In this document: positions 1 through 9,028 of the stretch, piece after piece
How the letters are laid out: each line of letters opens with the position of its first letter
How positions within the stretch are numbered: position 1 is the first letter of the stretch
Source: JAKAIY01 sp963809385
Lineage (GTDB): Bacteria > Chloroflexota > Ktedonobacteria > Ktedonobacterales > JADMIN01
Direction: 5' to 3'
Assembly (NCBI GenBank): GCA_963809385.1
Contig: CAWEJL010000008.1
Coordinates: 37,636 to 101,635, forward strand
DNA: 64,000 bases
Program-made: the position numbers and the translations under genes
Notes under the pieces: generated by a model
The model's input: the letters and a program-made list of their open reading frames with translations, nothing else
Database searches by the model: none
What the model was told of the DNA's origin: nothing

Positions 1-2
1 AC

Positions 3-200
3 ACGCGGCGCGGGCGTCGCCCTGGTTTTACCACCGCCGCGCCCCCCGAGCAGGCGGAGCCGCTGGTCGCGCGCTTCATGGACGAGCTACGCGCGCTCGG
101 CGTCCCCACGCAAGGCGGTCGCTTCGGCGCGGATATGCAGGTCGAGTTGACCAACAGCGGGCCAGTCACGATCCTCTTCGACACCGACGAGTGGCGCTGA
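3..200 (+). CDS. dtd: D-aminoacyl-tRNA deacylase, C-terminal part (cut by window edge)
   Basis: The open frame runs in from the left edge and ends in TGA at 198-200, giving about 65 residues of the C-terminus. It reads ...FTTAAPPEQAEPL, then RFMDELRALGVPTQGGRFGADMQ, then VELTNSGPVTILFDT. The Phe-Thr followed by small residues and Pro-Pro, the GRFGADMQVEL stretch and the final NSGPVT (the Gly-cisPro-like motif region of the Dtd fold) match the DTD family, which removes D-amino acids mischarged on tRNA. The start lies outside the window. The gene is convergent with the small membrane protein that follows. Confidence 0.85.
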   Translation, partial: TRRGRRPGFTTAAPPEQAEPLVARFMDELRALGVPTQGGRFGADMQVELTNSGPVTILFDTDEWR

Positions 201-222
201 GAGACGGCGCCGCGCTAGGGCG

Positions 223-558
223 TTAGTATCCGCCCTGCTGGATGATGTAGAAGACCAGGAACCCGCCGCCGATGAAGATCAGCGTGGCGACGGTGACGCG
301 CTTCCAGCGGGGAATTAGTTCCCATTCGCGCATGTCGCGCCAGTAGAGCAGGAAAGCGGCGCCGACACAGGTCAGCGCGCCCGCGGCGGGATACGCCTTT
401 GTCATGAACGCGCCCACAGCGGCCAGCAGGCAGAAGAAGCCAAAGAGCGGGTTGAGCTCCTGCATGTTCAGTTTTGGGCGTTTGTTCGGGGTCTTCGGCG
501 TCGCTTCGGGCGCGATGTCGCGCTGCGGCGTCGCGGGTTGGGGCTTCGATTCGCTCAC
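223..558 (-). CDS. small membrane protein, unknown function
   Basis: The product has 111 residues. The N-terminal 30 or so are Pro/Lys/Thr-rich and hydrophilic. Three hydrophobic segments follow: about residues 38-55, 58-73 and 88-106. The start is a GTG with AAAGG placed 5 nt upstream, better than any internal ATG. No family was recognised. It follows endonuclease V on the same strand after about 55 bp, so it may be co-transcribed or carry its own promoter. The topology suggests an inner-membrane protein with a cytoplasmic proline-rich tail. Confidence 0.6.
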   Translation of the reverse strand: MSESKPQPATPQRDIAPEATPKTPNKRPKLNMQELNPLFGFFCLLAAVGAFMTKAYPAAGALTCVGAAFLLYWRDMREWELIPRWKRVTVATLIFIGGGFLVFYIIQQGGY

Positions 559-614
559 GGAACCTTTGATCCTTTCGCGCGAGGGACGCTCGCGTTACGT
601 CTTGTCTACAGATA

Positions 615-1340
615 TTAACGCGCGTGCCTCGCGCGGCGCGTGGCGGCCGCCAGACGGTCGGCGGCGCGCGCGGGCTCCGGCAGACGGAAGCCGCGCAGAC
701 AGCGCAGCGTGACCGCCAGCGCCTGCTCCAGCGTGACGCGGTAGCCAGGCGAGACGAACAGCGGACGGCTAGCGGGCCGCGTCCGCAGCGCGGCGCCGAT
801 CACCTCCGCGCCATCGCGCAGCAGCGTGTGGGCGCCCACGATGCGCTCCGGCTCATCATACACCCCCAGCATCCACGATTTCGCGCAGCCCACGCTGGGC
901 AGGCCAGTCAGCGCGCCCAGGTGGCAGGCCAGCCCGAAGCGGCGCGGGTGCGCGGTCCCGTGGCCGTCGCAGAGCAGCAGGTCGGGGCGCACAGGCAGCG
1001 CGGCCAGCGTCTCTAGCGCCGCCGGCGCCTCGCGGAACGAGAGCAGGCCGGGAACATACGGGAAGGCGCAAGGCAGCGTCAGCGCCGCTTCCGCCAGCGG
1101 CTCTAGCGCGGGATAGCTGTACGCCACCACCGCCGCGTAGGCCTCGGCCGCCTCGTCGTCGTAGGAGACATCCACCCCCGCGATCACGCGCACGGCCTCC
1201 AGCGCGATGGGCGGCGCGGCGGCCACCAGCGGCGCCAGCCGCAGTTGCAGCGCGACAGCCTCCGCTTCGCTCATGTCCCAGCGGTGGCTGATGGGCTCGA
1301 TACGTTCGATAGGCGCGGCAGCAGCGGCGGACTCGTGCAT
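615..1340 (-). CDS. nfi: endonuclease V (deoxyinosine 3' endonuclease)
   Basis: This 241-residue protein matches DNA repair endonuclease V, which nicks DNA 3' to deoxyinosine and other deaminated bases. Visible family motifs are VIAGVDVSYDD (first catalytic Asp), PYVPGLLSFREAP (the PYxPxxLxFRE motif with catalytic Glu and the wedge residues), LLCDGHGTAHPRRFGLA (catalytic Asp plus conserved His) and GVAKS-like GCAKSWMLG. Length agrees with bacterial Nfi. No clear Shine-Dalgarno precedes the ATG, and a start at the internal Met near residue 23 is possible. It lies 10 bp after purC on the same strand, suggesting translation coupled to a shared transcript. Confidence 0.92.
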   Translation of the reverse strand: MHESAAAAAPIERIEPISHRWDMSEAEAVALQLRLAPLVAAAPPIALEAVRVIAGVDVSYDDEAAEAYAAVVAYSYPALEPLAEAALTLPCAFPYVPGLLSFREAPAALETLAALPVRPDLLLCDGHGTAHPRRFGLACHLGALTGLPSVGCAKSWMLGVYDEPERIVGAHTLLRDGAEVIGAALRTRPASRPLFVSPGYRVTLEQALAVTLRCLRGFRLPEPARAADRLAAATRRARHAR

Positions 1341-1350
1341 TTCGGCAGGG

Positions 1351-2253
1351 CTAGGCGGTGTAGGCTAGCAGCGGCGCGCCGGTCAGCCGCTCGTAGGCCT
1401 CGCGGTAGCGGCTGGCGATGCCCTCGATGACCTCCGGCGGCAGCTCTGGCGCGGGTGGGAGCTTGTTCCAGCCGGACGCCTCCAGCCAGTCGCGGAGGAA
1501 CTGCTTGTCGAAGCTGGCCGGCGAGCCGCCGGGCTGGTAGTCGCTCAGCGGCCAGTAGCGCGAGGAGTCGGGCGTGAGCAGCTCGTCAATCAGAATCAGC
1601 TCGCCATCCAGCAGGCCAAACTCCATCTTCGTGTCGGCGATGATGATGCCGTGCTCCAGCGCGTAGGCGGCGGCGGCCTCGTAGAGCGCGATGCTGACAT
1701 TAGCGATGCGCTGGCCAAGTTCATCGCCCACATCCGCCTGCATCTCCAATAGCGAGATGTTGATATCGTGGCCCTCTTCGGCCTTGGTGGCGGGCGTAAA
1801 GATTGGTTGGGGCAGCTTGTCGGCCTGGCGCAGGCCCGGCGGCAACTTGACGCCGCAGACGGATCCGGTTTGCTGGTATTCGGCCCAGCCGCTGCCCGCC
1901 AGATAGCCGCGTGCGACGCACTCAAAGTCCAGCCGCTTCGCCTTCTTGACGATCATGAAGCGGCCCGCCAGCTCGTCGCGCTGGGCGCTGACGGCCTCGG
2001 GCAGGTCGCTGACATCCACACTCAGCAGATGGTTGGGAATGATGCCCGCCAGGCGGTGGAACCAGAAGGCGGAGAGTTGCGTCAGCACGCGGCCCTTGTC
2101 GGGGATGCCGTTGGGCATGATGCTATCGAACGCCGACATGCGGTCGGTGGCGACCATCAGCAGGCGGTCGCCCAGGTCATACGTATCGCGCACCTTGCCC
2201 ACGCTGAAAACGGGCAGCGGCAGGTTGGCGCTGGTCATCACCGGCGATGGCAT
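1351..2253 (-). CDS. purC: phosphoribosylaminoimidazole-succinocarboxamide synthase
   Basis: This is SAICAR synthetase of de novo purine synthesis. It condenses CAIR with aspartate using ATP. The 300 residues start with FSVGKVRDTYDLGDRLLMVATDR, the nucleotide-binding hairpin of the family, and include SAFDSIMPNGIPDKG, ECVARGYLAGSGW and DTKMEFG (catalytic/phosphate segment). About 300 residues is the longer PurC type with a C-terminal helical extension, as in yeast and many Chloroflexota and Actinobacteria. Other pur genes are not adjacent. It is followed by nfi after 10 bp. Confidence 0.95.
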   Translation of the reverse strand: MPSPVMTSANLPLPVFSVGKVRDTYDLGDRLLMVATDRMSAFDSIMPNGIPDKGRVLTQLSAFWFHRLAGIIPNHLLSVDVSDLPEAVSAQRDELAGRFMIVKKAKRLDFECVARGYLAGSGWAEYQQTGSVCGVKLPPGLRQADKLPQPIFTPATKAEEGHDINISLLEMQADVGDELGQRIANVSIALYEAAAAYALEHGIIIADTKMEFGLLDGELILIDELLTPDSSRYWPLSDYQPGGSPASFDKQFLRDWLEASGWNKLPPAPELPPEVIEGIASRYREAYERLTGAPLLAYTA

Positions 2254-2298
2254 GGCATCTCCTCAAAAATGGTTGAATCGTGACGGATCGGTAGCGCG

Positions 2299-2336
2299 AC
2301 CTCACCCCCTGGCCCCCTCTCCCATAGGAGAGGGGA
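2299..2336. repeat. GC-rich palindromic intergenic repeat, copy 1
   Basis: This copy lies between the alpha/beta hydrolase stop and the purC start. Read on the minus strand it has CCCCTCTCC, a 4-nt loop, GGAGAGGGG, and then a CCAGGGGGTGAGGTCGC tail. The same hairpin plus tail recurs at 23825-23862 and 63673-63716, and a reduced form occurs at 39783-39811. It can fold into a stable stem and may end transcription of the hydrolase gene. Confidence 0.75.
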
Positions 2337-2350
2337 AGCGGCGGAAGGCG

Positions 2351-3322
2351 TTAGACGCGGGAGGGCGCGCCGCCTCCATTAAGCCACACGTTAACGACGC
2401 GCGCGAAATCTTCGGGCCGCTCGGCGAAGGGTGAGTGGCCGCAGTGGGTGAAGGCCACCAGCCGCCCGTGCGCGATGCGGCGGCGGGCTTGAAGTGCGCT
2501 GGCGTAGGGGGTGATGCGGTCGCGCTCGCCCCAGACCATGAGCACTGGCAGCTCCAGTTCGCGCAGGCGATCGCGCAGGTCGAAGTTGACGCCTGCGATG
2601 CTCACCCAGCGGTCGAATGCGCGAGCGCCGGAGGGGATGACCTCTGGCTGGGTGGTCACGGCCCAGGTGAAAGCGAACGTCTCGTCGCGCAGCGTGCGGT
2701 AGCGCGGGTCGTCCTGGGCCATCGCCCATGCCATGAAGCGCTGTCCGAGCAGCGGGTGCAGACGTTCGGGCTTGAGCCAGAAGTAGAGCCGGATATCGAA
2801 GGGCATGGTCCGCCCCAGGCCGCCAGCATCCACCAGAATCAGGCGGCTGACGCGCGTGGGGTGGTCCAGCGCGAGGCCCAGCGCGGTCAGGCCACCCATC
2901 GAGTGGCCGAGCACGTCCACCTGGTCGAGGCCGAGCGCGTCCAGCAGGGCCAGCGCGCCGCCCATCCAGACCCGTAGGGCGTCGCGCGCGTCGCGCCCGG
3001 TGAAAGGCGGCTTGTCGGAGAGACCCCAGCCGGGCAGGTCGAGCGCGATCACCCGCCGCTGCGCCGCCAGCGCGGCGAAGATCGGCGCGAAGAGCGCGCT
3101 TGCGTTCCCGCGCCCGTGTAGCAGTAGCAGGGGCTCGCCCTCGCCGCAGGTCAGGTAATGCAGCCGCACACCGTCAGCGGTGGTGATCTCGCCGCGCTCG
3201 ACTTCGAGCCCCGGAGCCGCCGCGCGCAGCAGCGCGTCCTCGGCGGCCAGCAGCGCGGCGCGGCGGTCGGCGGGTGTGGTGGTGGTCGTGATCGCGGGTG
3301 TGGTGGACATCGGCGCGGTCAT
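2351..3322 (-). CDS. alpha/beta hydrolase
   Basis: The 323-residue protein has the alpha/beta-hydrolase fold: LLLLHGRGNAS (oxyanion strand-loop), GLDQVDVLGHSMGGLTALGL (nucleophile Ser in GHSMGG), VLMVWGERDRITP (acid Asp) and FTHCGHSPFAERPEDFA (catalytic His). This is the complete Ser-Asp-His order. The substrate cannot be told from sequence; lipase, esterase and C-C hydrolase types are all possible. The N-terminal 40 residues are Thr/Ala-rich, and the start is uncertain because a second ATG lies four codons in. A 97-bp gap with the palindromic repeat separates it from purC. Confidence 0.85.
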   Translation of the reverse strand: MTAPMSTTPAITTTTTPADRRAALLAAEDALLRAAAPGLEVERGEITTADGVRLHYLTCGEGEPLLLLHGRGNASALFAPIFAALAAQRRVIALDLPGWGLSDKPPFTGRDARDALRVWMGGALALLDALGLDQVDVLGHSMGGLTALGLALDHPTRVSRLILVDAGGLGRTMPFDIRLYFWLKPERLHPLLGQRFMAWAMAQDDPRYRTLRDETFAFTWAVTTQPEVIPSGARAFDRWVSIAGVNFDLRDRLRELELPVLMVWGERDRITPYASALQARRRIAHGRLVAFTHCGHSPFAERPEDFARVVNVWLNGGGAPSRV

Positions 3323-3432
3323 CCTCTCTTGCCGGTGGCGCGTCCTGGCGCGTCAGCCATTCCCAGTATACAGCGGGCGCCAAATCTGGCTGGAGACGTC
3401 CGCCGTCCGCCACTCCGCGATACAATGCGCGT

Positions 3433-3927
3433 ATGCCAAAGCAGCCAGAGCATCCTAAGACGAACGCGATGCGCGCGCTCGACCAGCGCCACATCGCCTA
3501 TACCCCGTTCTTCTATAGCGACGCCATCCACTCCGCGAGTGAGGTTGCGGCGCTGCTCGGTGTCCCGCCCGGCCACGTCTTCAAGACGCTGGTAGCGCTG
3601 GCCAGCGACGGGCGGCAGTTGCTCATCATGGTCCCCGGCGACCGCGAGCTAGACCCCCGGCTGGCCGCGCGCGGCGTGGGCGCGAAGTCGGTGCGGATGG
3701 CGCTCCAGCGCGATGCGGAGCGGCTGACAGGCCTGCGGGTGGGTGGCATCTCTCCGCTGGCGCTGCTGGGCCGGCGCTTCGAGGTCTACCTCGACGCGCC
3801 CGGCGCGGCGCTGGAAGAGCTGTATCTCAACGGCGGCCAGCGCGGCGTCAACGTGCGCCTGCGGGTGGTAGACCTGCTGGCGGTCACGGGCGCGCGCGTG
3901 ATCGGGGCCAGTGAGGCAGGGGACTAG
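3433..3927 (+). CDS. YbaK/EbsC-type aminoacyl-tRNA deacylase
   Basis: This protein of 164 residues starts at ATG 3433 (MPKQPEHPKTNAMRALDQ). The longer open frame upstream lacks family similarity. It has the YbaK/ProX-like fold: AxxLGVPPGHVFKTLVALAS with the conserved Lys, LLIMVPGDRELD, LAARGVGAKSVRMA, and GGISPLALLGRRFEVYLD (the GGxSPxG-type active-site loop). Members hydrolyse mischarged Cys-tRNA(Pro) or related aminoacyl-tRNAs. The gene is divergent from the hydrolase gene and convergent with the kinase gene, 21 bp from its stop. Confidence 0.9.
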   Translation: MPKQPEHPKTNAMRALDQRHIAYTPFFYSDAIHSASEVAALLGVPPGHVFKTLVALASDGRQLLIMVPGDRELDPRLAARGVGAKSVRMALQRDAERLTGLRVGGISPLALLGRRFEVYLDAPGAALEELYLNGGQRGVNVRLRVVDLLAVTGARVIGASEAGD

Positions 3928-3948
3928 ACAATAATGTTTGGCTCGTCA

Positions 3949-5937
3949 CTAGCCGAGGATGGTGAGAAGCGAGAGAATGCCGACGACCAGCACGTTGACG
4001 CCGAAGATCGTATAGGCGATGACTTCGGGTGTGGCGTCACCCTGCGCGCCGGTGAAGATCGAGACACCCCACAGCGCGACCACATGCACCAGCACGGAGA
4101 AGAGGAACAGCCCCGTTCCCTGCAAGCCACGCCGCAAGCCGTTCAGATTTCCCCGACGGTAGACTGGGCGGATGAGCGCCTGACCACCCAGGAGCGCGAC
4201 CAGCACGACAACCACGCCCCAGCCCGCGCCGAGCTTGGTCAGCAGCGATGGGGAAAGTGAGCCGTGGTGCCTCAGCGCGATGACGCCGAGCGAGAGCGCG
4301 GCCACGCCCCAGATGGTCTCCAGTGTAGCCAGGGCCAGCATCCACTTGCCAAAGGGCGCGAGCTGCTTGTCGCCGAGGCGGATCCATGCCCGCCGCTCCG
4401 TCGTGGCTGTAGCCGGAGTGGCGGGACGCGCGGCGGGACGCGCGGCGGCCCGTTTCCCCGACGCGCCAGCGCGCGCTTCGCGCTCAGCGACGGCGGTGGC
4501 AGTGGCGCCAGCGGCTCCGGCCGCGCCAGCGACCATCAGACGTGCGTTGGCGTCCTTGGCCTCCAGCACCGGGTGCTGCGAGCCAGTGGCGGCCACCAGC
4601 GGCTGGACGGTCGGCTGGACGGCGGTGTGCTTGCCACTGCTACGCGCCGCCGCTTCTTGCTGTGATTTCTGGAGCGTGCGGCGTTGCGCCGTGGCGTCCG
4701 CGACGCTCATGGCGGCCTGTTTGCTGGTTTGTGGCGCCGCGACGGCGGCCACTGGTTGCTGCGCCGTGCGCTGATCAAGCTTCGCGAAGGGCGGCTGAGG
4801 GGCGCGTGGATCGGCGGTAGTGACGCTTGCCGCCGCCGCATTGGCGACTACTTTCGCCATGACACCCGTACCCGCGAGAGGCGGGATGGCGGGCCGCACT
4901 GGCGGCGGTACTGGCTGTTTGCCTGACGAGCGGGCCGCATCGCCGGCATGGGCGGCGGGTCGCTTCGCGCTCTGCTGATCGGGCTTGCCGGGAGCGGGAG
5001 CGTCGGCGGGGCGGGGCGCTAGACCCGGCGGCATCACCTGCGTCGCCGCCAGCGCTGGCCCACCCTGCAACACCGCCAGCGCCTGTCGCAAGTCATCGCG
5101 TAGGTCTCGTGCGGTCTGCTGCCGCTTGCCAGGAGCCAGCTCCAGCGCCTTGAGAATCACCTGCTCGGTGCGCGTCGAAAGATGTGGATTCAACTTGCGC
5201 GGCGGGTCGAGCGGCGCGCCATGGTTGACGCCAGTCTGCGCCAATAGTCGCGCGGGCGCCTCCGCTGGGTCTTTACCGGTCAGGCATGCGTAGAGGGTGG
5301 CGCCCAGACCATAGACATCGGTGCGCGCGTCAGTGCGGCCTTTTGCCATGTATTGCTCAGGCGGGGCGAAACCAGGAGAGACGCCCTGCGCCGCCGTCTG
5401 CGTCTGTTTGGATTGCTCTTGCAGTTTCGCTAGACCAAAATCAATCAGCACGGGATGGCCTTGCGGGGTAATTTTAATGTTCGCTGGCTTGATATCGCGA
5501 TGGATAATCGGCGTTGGCATACTGTGCAATTGGGTCAGCGCGTCGGCGATTTCGATCATCCACTGAAGCGTCTGCGCCTCATCCAGCGCGCGGCGCCGCT
5601 GCACCAAACTATCGTTGAGCAGCTCTTCGAGGTCTTTGCCCTGCACAAAATCCATCACGAAGTAAATACGTCTGCCATTCGTGAAGACATTGTACCCGCG
5701 CGGCACGTTCGGGCTTTGAATATTGACCAGCACATCAGCTTCGAGGCGAAACTGTTTGGCGACACCCTCATCAGGCGCGATAACTTCCTTGATCGCGCGC
5801 TCGTAGCCATACTGTAAGTCAACCGCTTTATAGACGCTAGCGTAGCCGCCTGTGCCAATGACCTCTAGTATACGATAGCGACCGCCATCCAGTGTCGTCC
5901 CGGGCGCGAGAGTCTCGTGAGGGGCTTGTTGTGGCAC
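3949..5937 (-). CDS. Ser/Thr protein kinase with C-terminal membrane domain
   Basis: The product has 662 residues. Residues 20-285 are a Hanks-type kinase: GTGGYASVYK glycine loop, catalytic Lys50 in AIK, HRDIKPANIK catalytic loop near 147, DFGLAK near 166 and the APE-like FAPPEQY segment. Residues 290-535 form a low-complexity Ala/Pro/Thr/Gln linker, and three or four hydrophobic segments occupy about 545-660. Unlike typical PknB proteins with one membrane helix and PASTA repeats, the kinase here is tethered through a multi-pass tail. It probably phosphorylates cytoplasmic partners and may sense the membrane through the tail. The signal is unknown. The gene stands alone with about 250 bp upstream. 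Confidence 0.9.
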   Translation of the reverse strand: MPQQAPHETLAPGTTLDGGRYRILEVIGTGGYASVYKAVDLQYGYERAIKEVIAPDEGVAKQFRLEADVLVNIQSPNVPRGYNVFTNGRRIYFVMDFVQGKDLEELLNDSLVQRRRALDEAQTLQWMIEIADALTQLHSMPTPIIHRDIKPANIKITPQGHPVLIDFGLAKLQEQSKQTQTAAQGVSPGFAPPEQYMAKGRTDARTDVYGLGATLYACLTGKDPAEAPARLLAQTGVNHGAPLDPPRKLNPHLSTRTEQVILKALELAPGKRQQTARDLRDDLRQALAVLQGGPALAATQVMPPGLAPRPADAPAPGKPDQQSAKRPAAHAGDAARSSGKQPVPPPVRPAIPPLAGTGVMAKVVANAAAASVTTADPRAPQPPFAKLDQRTAQQPVAAVAAPQTSKQAAMSVADATAQRRTLQKSQQEAAARSSGKHTAVQPTVQPLVAATGSQHPVLEAKDANARLMVAGAAGAAGATATAVAEREARAGASGKRAAARPAARPATPATATTERRAWIRLGDKQLAPFGKWMLALATLETIWGVAALSLGVIALRHHGSLSPSLLTKLGAGWGVVVVLVALLGGQALIRPVYRRGNLNGLRRGLQGTGLFLFSVLVHVVALWGVSIFTGAQGDATPEVIAYTIFGVNVLVVGILSLLTILG

Positions 5938-6186
5938 ATCGCGCTCCTTATTACTCTACCACGGGTCACATGCTTGGTTGGTGTGCGGCGCATACTTGGG
6001 CGGCAAAACAGCTTGCGGAGGGCCTGATAGCCTGGTTAGTCACAAAATTAGCATATCTCAGCGGTGGCGGTCAGTCAACGCGCATAGGGACAATGGGGTA
6101 TCTGGGAAAATTGGGCAGCGGGCGCCATGCGCGCATGGCGCCACGCGAGCGGGAAACGCACGCTGACTGCGCTGACTGGTGTCCTC

Positions 6187-6891
6187 TTATGCTCCGAGGT
6201 AGGCCGAGCGCACCAGATCGTTGTCGCGCAGATTGCTCGCGGTGTCAGTCAGCACGATGCGGCCCTGCTGCAGCACGTAGCCGCGATCGGCGACGTTGAG
6301 CGCCATATTGGCGTTCTGCTCCACCAGGAAGACGGTCACGCCCGCCTCGCGAATTTGCTGGATCGTGTCAAAGACGGTCTGCACCAGGATCGGCGAGAGG
6401 CCCATCGAGGGCTCATCCATGCAGATCAGCCGGGGGCGGGCCATTAGCGCGCGTCCCATCGCCAGCATCTGCTGCTCGCCGCCAGAGAGCGTGCCCGCAA
6501 GCTGTTTCGCGCGCTCCTTCAGGCGAGGGAAGAGTGTATAGACGCGGTCGAGGTCGCTCTCCATCGCCGCGCGGTCAGTTCCCAGGTAGGCGCCCATTTC
6601 CAGGTTCTCGTAGACCGACATGCGTGAGAAGACGCGGCGGCCCTCCGGCACCAGCGCCATGCCGCGCGTGATGATCTGGTCGGTGCCGATGGTGTCAATG
6701 CGCTGGCCATCGAAGGTGACGGAGCCGGAGCGCGGCTTGACGATGCCAAAAATCATCTTCATGGTCGTCGTCTTGCCGGCGGCGTTGGCGCCCAGCAGGG
6801 TGACGATCTCACCTTGCTTGACTTCCAGCGTCAGGCTGCGCAGCACATGATTCGGCCCGTAGTAGGCGTCAACATTCTGTAGCTCGAGCAT
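6187..6891 (-). CDS. livF: branched-chain amino-acid ABC transporter, ATPase LivF
   Basis: This 234-residue ABC ATPase is the last gene of the liv operon. Walker A is GANAAGKTT, the signature is LSGGEQQMLAMGRALM, and Walker B is LICMDEPSMGLSP. The LVPEGRRVFSRMSV stretch is typical of the LivF branch. It pairs with LivG to drive uptake through LivH/LivM. The start follows the livG stop by only 6 bp, indicating coupled translation. Confidence 0.93.
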   Translation of the reverse strand: MLELQNVDAYYGPNHVLRSLTLEVKQGEIVTLLGANAAGKTTTMKMIFGIVKPRSGSVTFDGQRIDTIGTDQIITRGMALVPEGRRVFSRMSVYENLEMGAYLGTDRAAMESDLDRVYTLFPRLKERAKQLAGTLSGGEQQMLAMGRALMARPRLICMDEPSMGLSPILVQTVFDTIQQIREAGVTVFLVEQNANMALNVADRGYVLQQGRIVLTDTASNLRDNDLVRSAYLGA

Positions 6892-6897
6892 TCCGCA

Positions 6898-7689
6898 TTA
6901 CCTCGCTGTCGCGGCGCGTCCCAGGTACGCCTCGATCACCCGCTCATCGTGCGCCACCTCAGCGGGCGCGCCCTCGGCGATTTTTTTGCCATAATCCAGG
7001 ACGGCGATGCGGTCCGAGATACCCATCGTCACCTGAAGTTTATGCTCGATCAGCAGGATCGTTAGGCCGAACTCGCTGCGCAGCCGCTGGATGTAGGTGA
7101 TCGCTTCGGCGGTCTCCGAATCGTTCATACCGGCGGTTGGCTCATCGAGCAGCATGAGCTTGGGGCTAGCCCCCAGCGCGCGCGCGATCTCGACGCGGCG
7201 CCGCTCAGCGTACGAGAGGCTGGAAGCGTACTCATCTTTTTTCGCGATGAGCGCGTCGCCAAAGAATCCAAGCAGCTCAATCGCGCGCCGCTCGGCGTTG
7301 CGCTCGGCGCTCCGGTAGTAGGGCAAGCGGAAGAGCGCGGAGACGACATCGCCGGGCATCTTGATATGCTGGCCAACCAGCACATTCTCCAGCACCGTCA
7401 TGTTGTTGAACAGCCGTATGTTCTGGAATGTGCGCGTGATGCCGCGCCGCAGCACCTGATCGGGGCGCTTGCCCGCGACGGAGCGCCCCTCGAAGACGAT
7501 GTCGCCGGTGGTCGGCTCGTAGATGCCCGTGATGAGGTTGAAAACGGTGGTTTTGCCAGCGCCATTGGGGCCAATGACGCTGAAAATCTGGCCTGCGTTG
7601 ATATCCAGGTCTACGCCGTCTACGGCGGTCAGGCCGCCGAATTTGCGTGTCAGGCCGCGAACCTGGAGGAGCGCTTGCTCTTGGGCCAT
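6898..7689 (-). CDS. livG: branched-chain amino-acid ABC transporter, ATPase LivG
   Basis: The 263-residue ATPase has Walker A GPNGAGKTT, the LivG-type signature SLSYAERRRVEIARAL (LSYxxQ/R instead of LSGGQ), Walker B LMLLDEPTAGM, and a long insert after Walker A containing LFNNMTVLENVLVGQH, a LivG hallmark. It lies 2 bp after livM and 6 bp before livF, inside one transcript. It energises the LivHM channel. Confidence 0.93.
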   Translation of the reverse strand: MAQEQALLQVRGLTRKFGGLTAVDGVDLDINAGQIFSVIGPNGAGKTTVFNLITGIYEPTTGDIVFEGRSVAGKRPDQVLRRGITRTFQNIRLFNNMTVLENVLVGQHIKMPGDVVSALFRLPYYRSAERNAERRAIELLGFFGDALIAKKDEYASSLSYAERRRVEIARALGASPKLMLLDEPTAGMNDSETAEAITYIQRLRSEFGLTILLIEHKLQVTMGISDRIAVLDYGKKIAEGAPAEVAHDERVIEAYLGRAATAR

Positions 7690-7691
7690 GG

Positions 7692-9014
7692 TTATGCATC
7701 CCTCCCCTGCGCGTCAGACCCTTCACCGACGTACGACGTCTGATCAATACTATCAAGAGCTGAAATATCCGCGCTCGACTCTTCCGCCTCAAACATTCCG
7801 ACCGCCGACATATCCTCTGGCGCGGCTCCAATCCCTCTCAGCTCCCGCTTGCGGCGCGCATCAGGAATAAGGCCCTGCGGCCGGATCAGAATCATCGCCA
7901 TGAGCAAGATTCCGTAGATCAAGAACTTCATCACATTGAAGTCCACATTCGCCAGGAAGTGGAGTGGCGCGTTGGCGGGAGCCACCAGCGCGCTCTGGTG
8001 AATGGGGTCGTTGATCAACTGGAGAATATAGACATCGAACAGACGCAGGATGATCGCGCCCACGATCACGCCAGGAATGCTGCCGATGCCACCGAGCACC
8101 ACCATGATGAGAACCGTGACGGAGATGCTGAAATTGAAGTTTGACGGCGCGATGTTGGGCACGAATGCGGTATTGATCACGCCCCCGATGCCACCGACAA
8201 AGGCTCCTAGTGCGAAGGCTAGCAGCTTCGTCCGCGTCAGATTCACACCCGAGGCTTCCGCCGCCGTTTCATCCTCGCGAATGGCGACCCACGCGCGGCC
8301 CACGCTCGAATCGCGCAGCGACGCCACGCCCAGGACGATGAGCGTAGTCAACGCGAGCGCGACGTAGTAGAACGGCGCATTGTTGAGTGGGTCAGTGAAC
8401 GAGATAGTCCCAAAGGGCGTGTTGATCGGGGCTGGTTGCGTGGCGCTGATGCCGTAGTTTAAAAAGAAGGTCGGGATGTTCTGGAAGACGATTGGGACAA
8501 TCTCGCCAAATCCGAGTGTGACGATCGCCAGATAGTCACCCCGTAAACGCAGTGTCGGCGCGCCAAGCAGGATGCCAAAGACGCCGGCCAGAATCGCGCC
8601 GATTGGTATTAGCAGAATCAGCGGGAATGTAGGTGTGGTGAACACACCATCTGTGGACCAGTTGTGTAACTGGCCCGCTGAACCGGCGGCCATAGTGTAG
8701 GAGCCGATGACGAAGAAGGCGACGTAGCCCAGATCGAGCAGGCCCGCGTAGCCGACGACGATGTTGAGCCCCAGCGCCAGCATGACGTAGACGAAGACTG
8801 ACGTCATCGCGACCACCAGGCTCTGGATACCTGGAAAGACGTCGTAGGGGACCATCGGAAGCAGCACCGCCAGGATCAGGGCGATTACCGCGAAGCGCCA
8901 GCCGGTCACATACCAGATCACGGGACGCCCGGCGATCATCGTGTCATTGGTCCAGGCCCGCACGCTGTCGCGCCAGGAGGGGGTCACCGCCTTTGGCGCA
9001 TCTTGAGTTGCCAT
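7692..9014 (-). CDS. livM: branched-chain amino-acid ABC transporter, permease LivM
   Basis: This is a permease of about 440 residues with roughly ten hydrophobic segments and the LivM signature region YLAIVTLGFGEIV, plus VAIREDETAAEASGVNLTRTKLLAFALGAF. I place the start at ATG 9014 (MATQDAPK), because GGGAGG lies 6 nt upstream; the ATG at 9029 has none. The acidic C-terminal tail of about 50 residues (SADISALDS region) is longer than usual and hydrophilic. LivM forms the membrane channel with LivH. Confidence 0.9.
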   Translation of the reverse strand: MATQDAPKAVTPSWRDSVRAWTNDTMIAGRPVIWYVTGWRFAVIALILAVLLPMVPYDVFPGIQSLVVAMTSVFVYVMLALGLNIVVGYAGLLDLGYVAFFVIGSYTMAAGSAGQLHNWSTDGVFTTPTFPLILLIPIGAILAGVFGILLGAPTLRLRGDYLAIVTLGFGEIVPIVFQNIPTFFLNYGISATQPAPINTPFGTISFTDPLNNAPFYYVALALTTLIVLGVASLRDSSVGRAWVAIREDETAAEASGVNLTRTKLLAFALGAFVGGIGGVINTAFVPNIAPSNFNFSISVTVLIMVVLGGIGSIPGVIVGAIILRLFDVYILQLINDPIHQSALVAPANAPLHFLANVDFNVMKFLIYGILLMAMILIRPQGLIPDARRKRELRGIGAAPEDMSAVGMFEAEESSADISALDSIDQTSYVGEGSDAQGRDA

Positions 9015-9028
9015 ACCGCGACCTCCCA

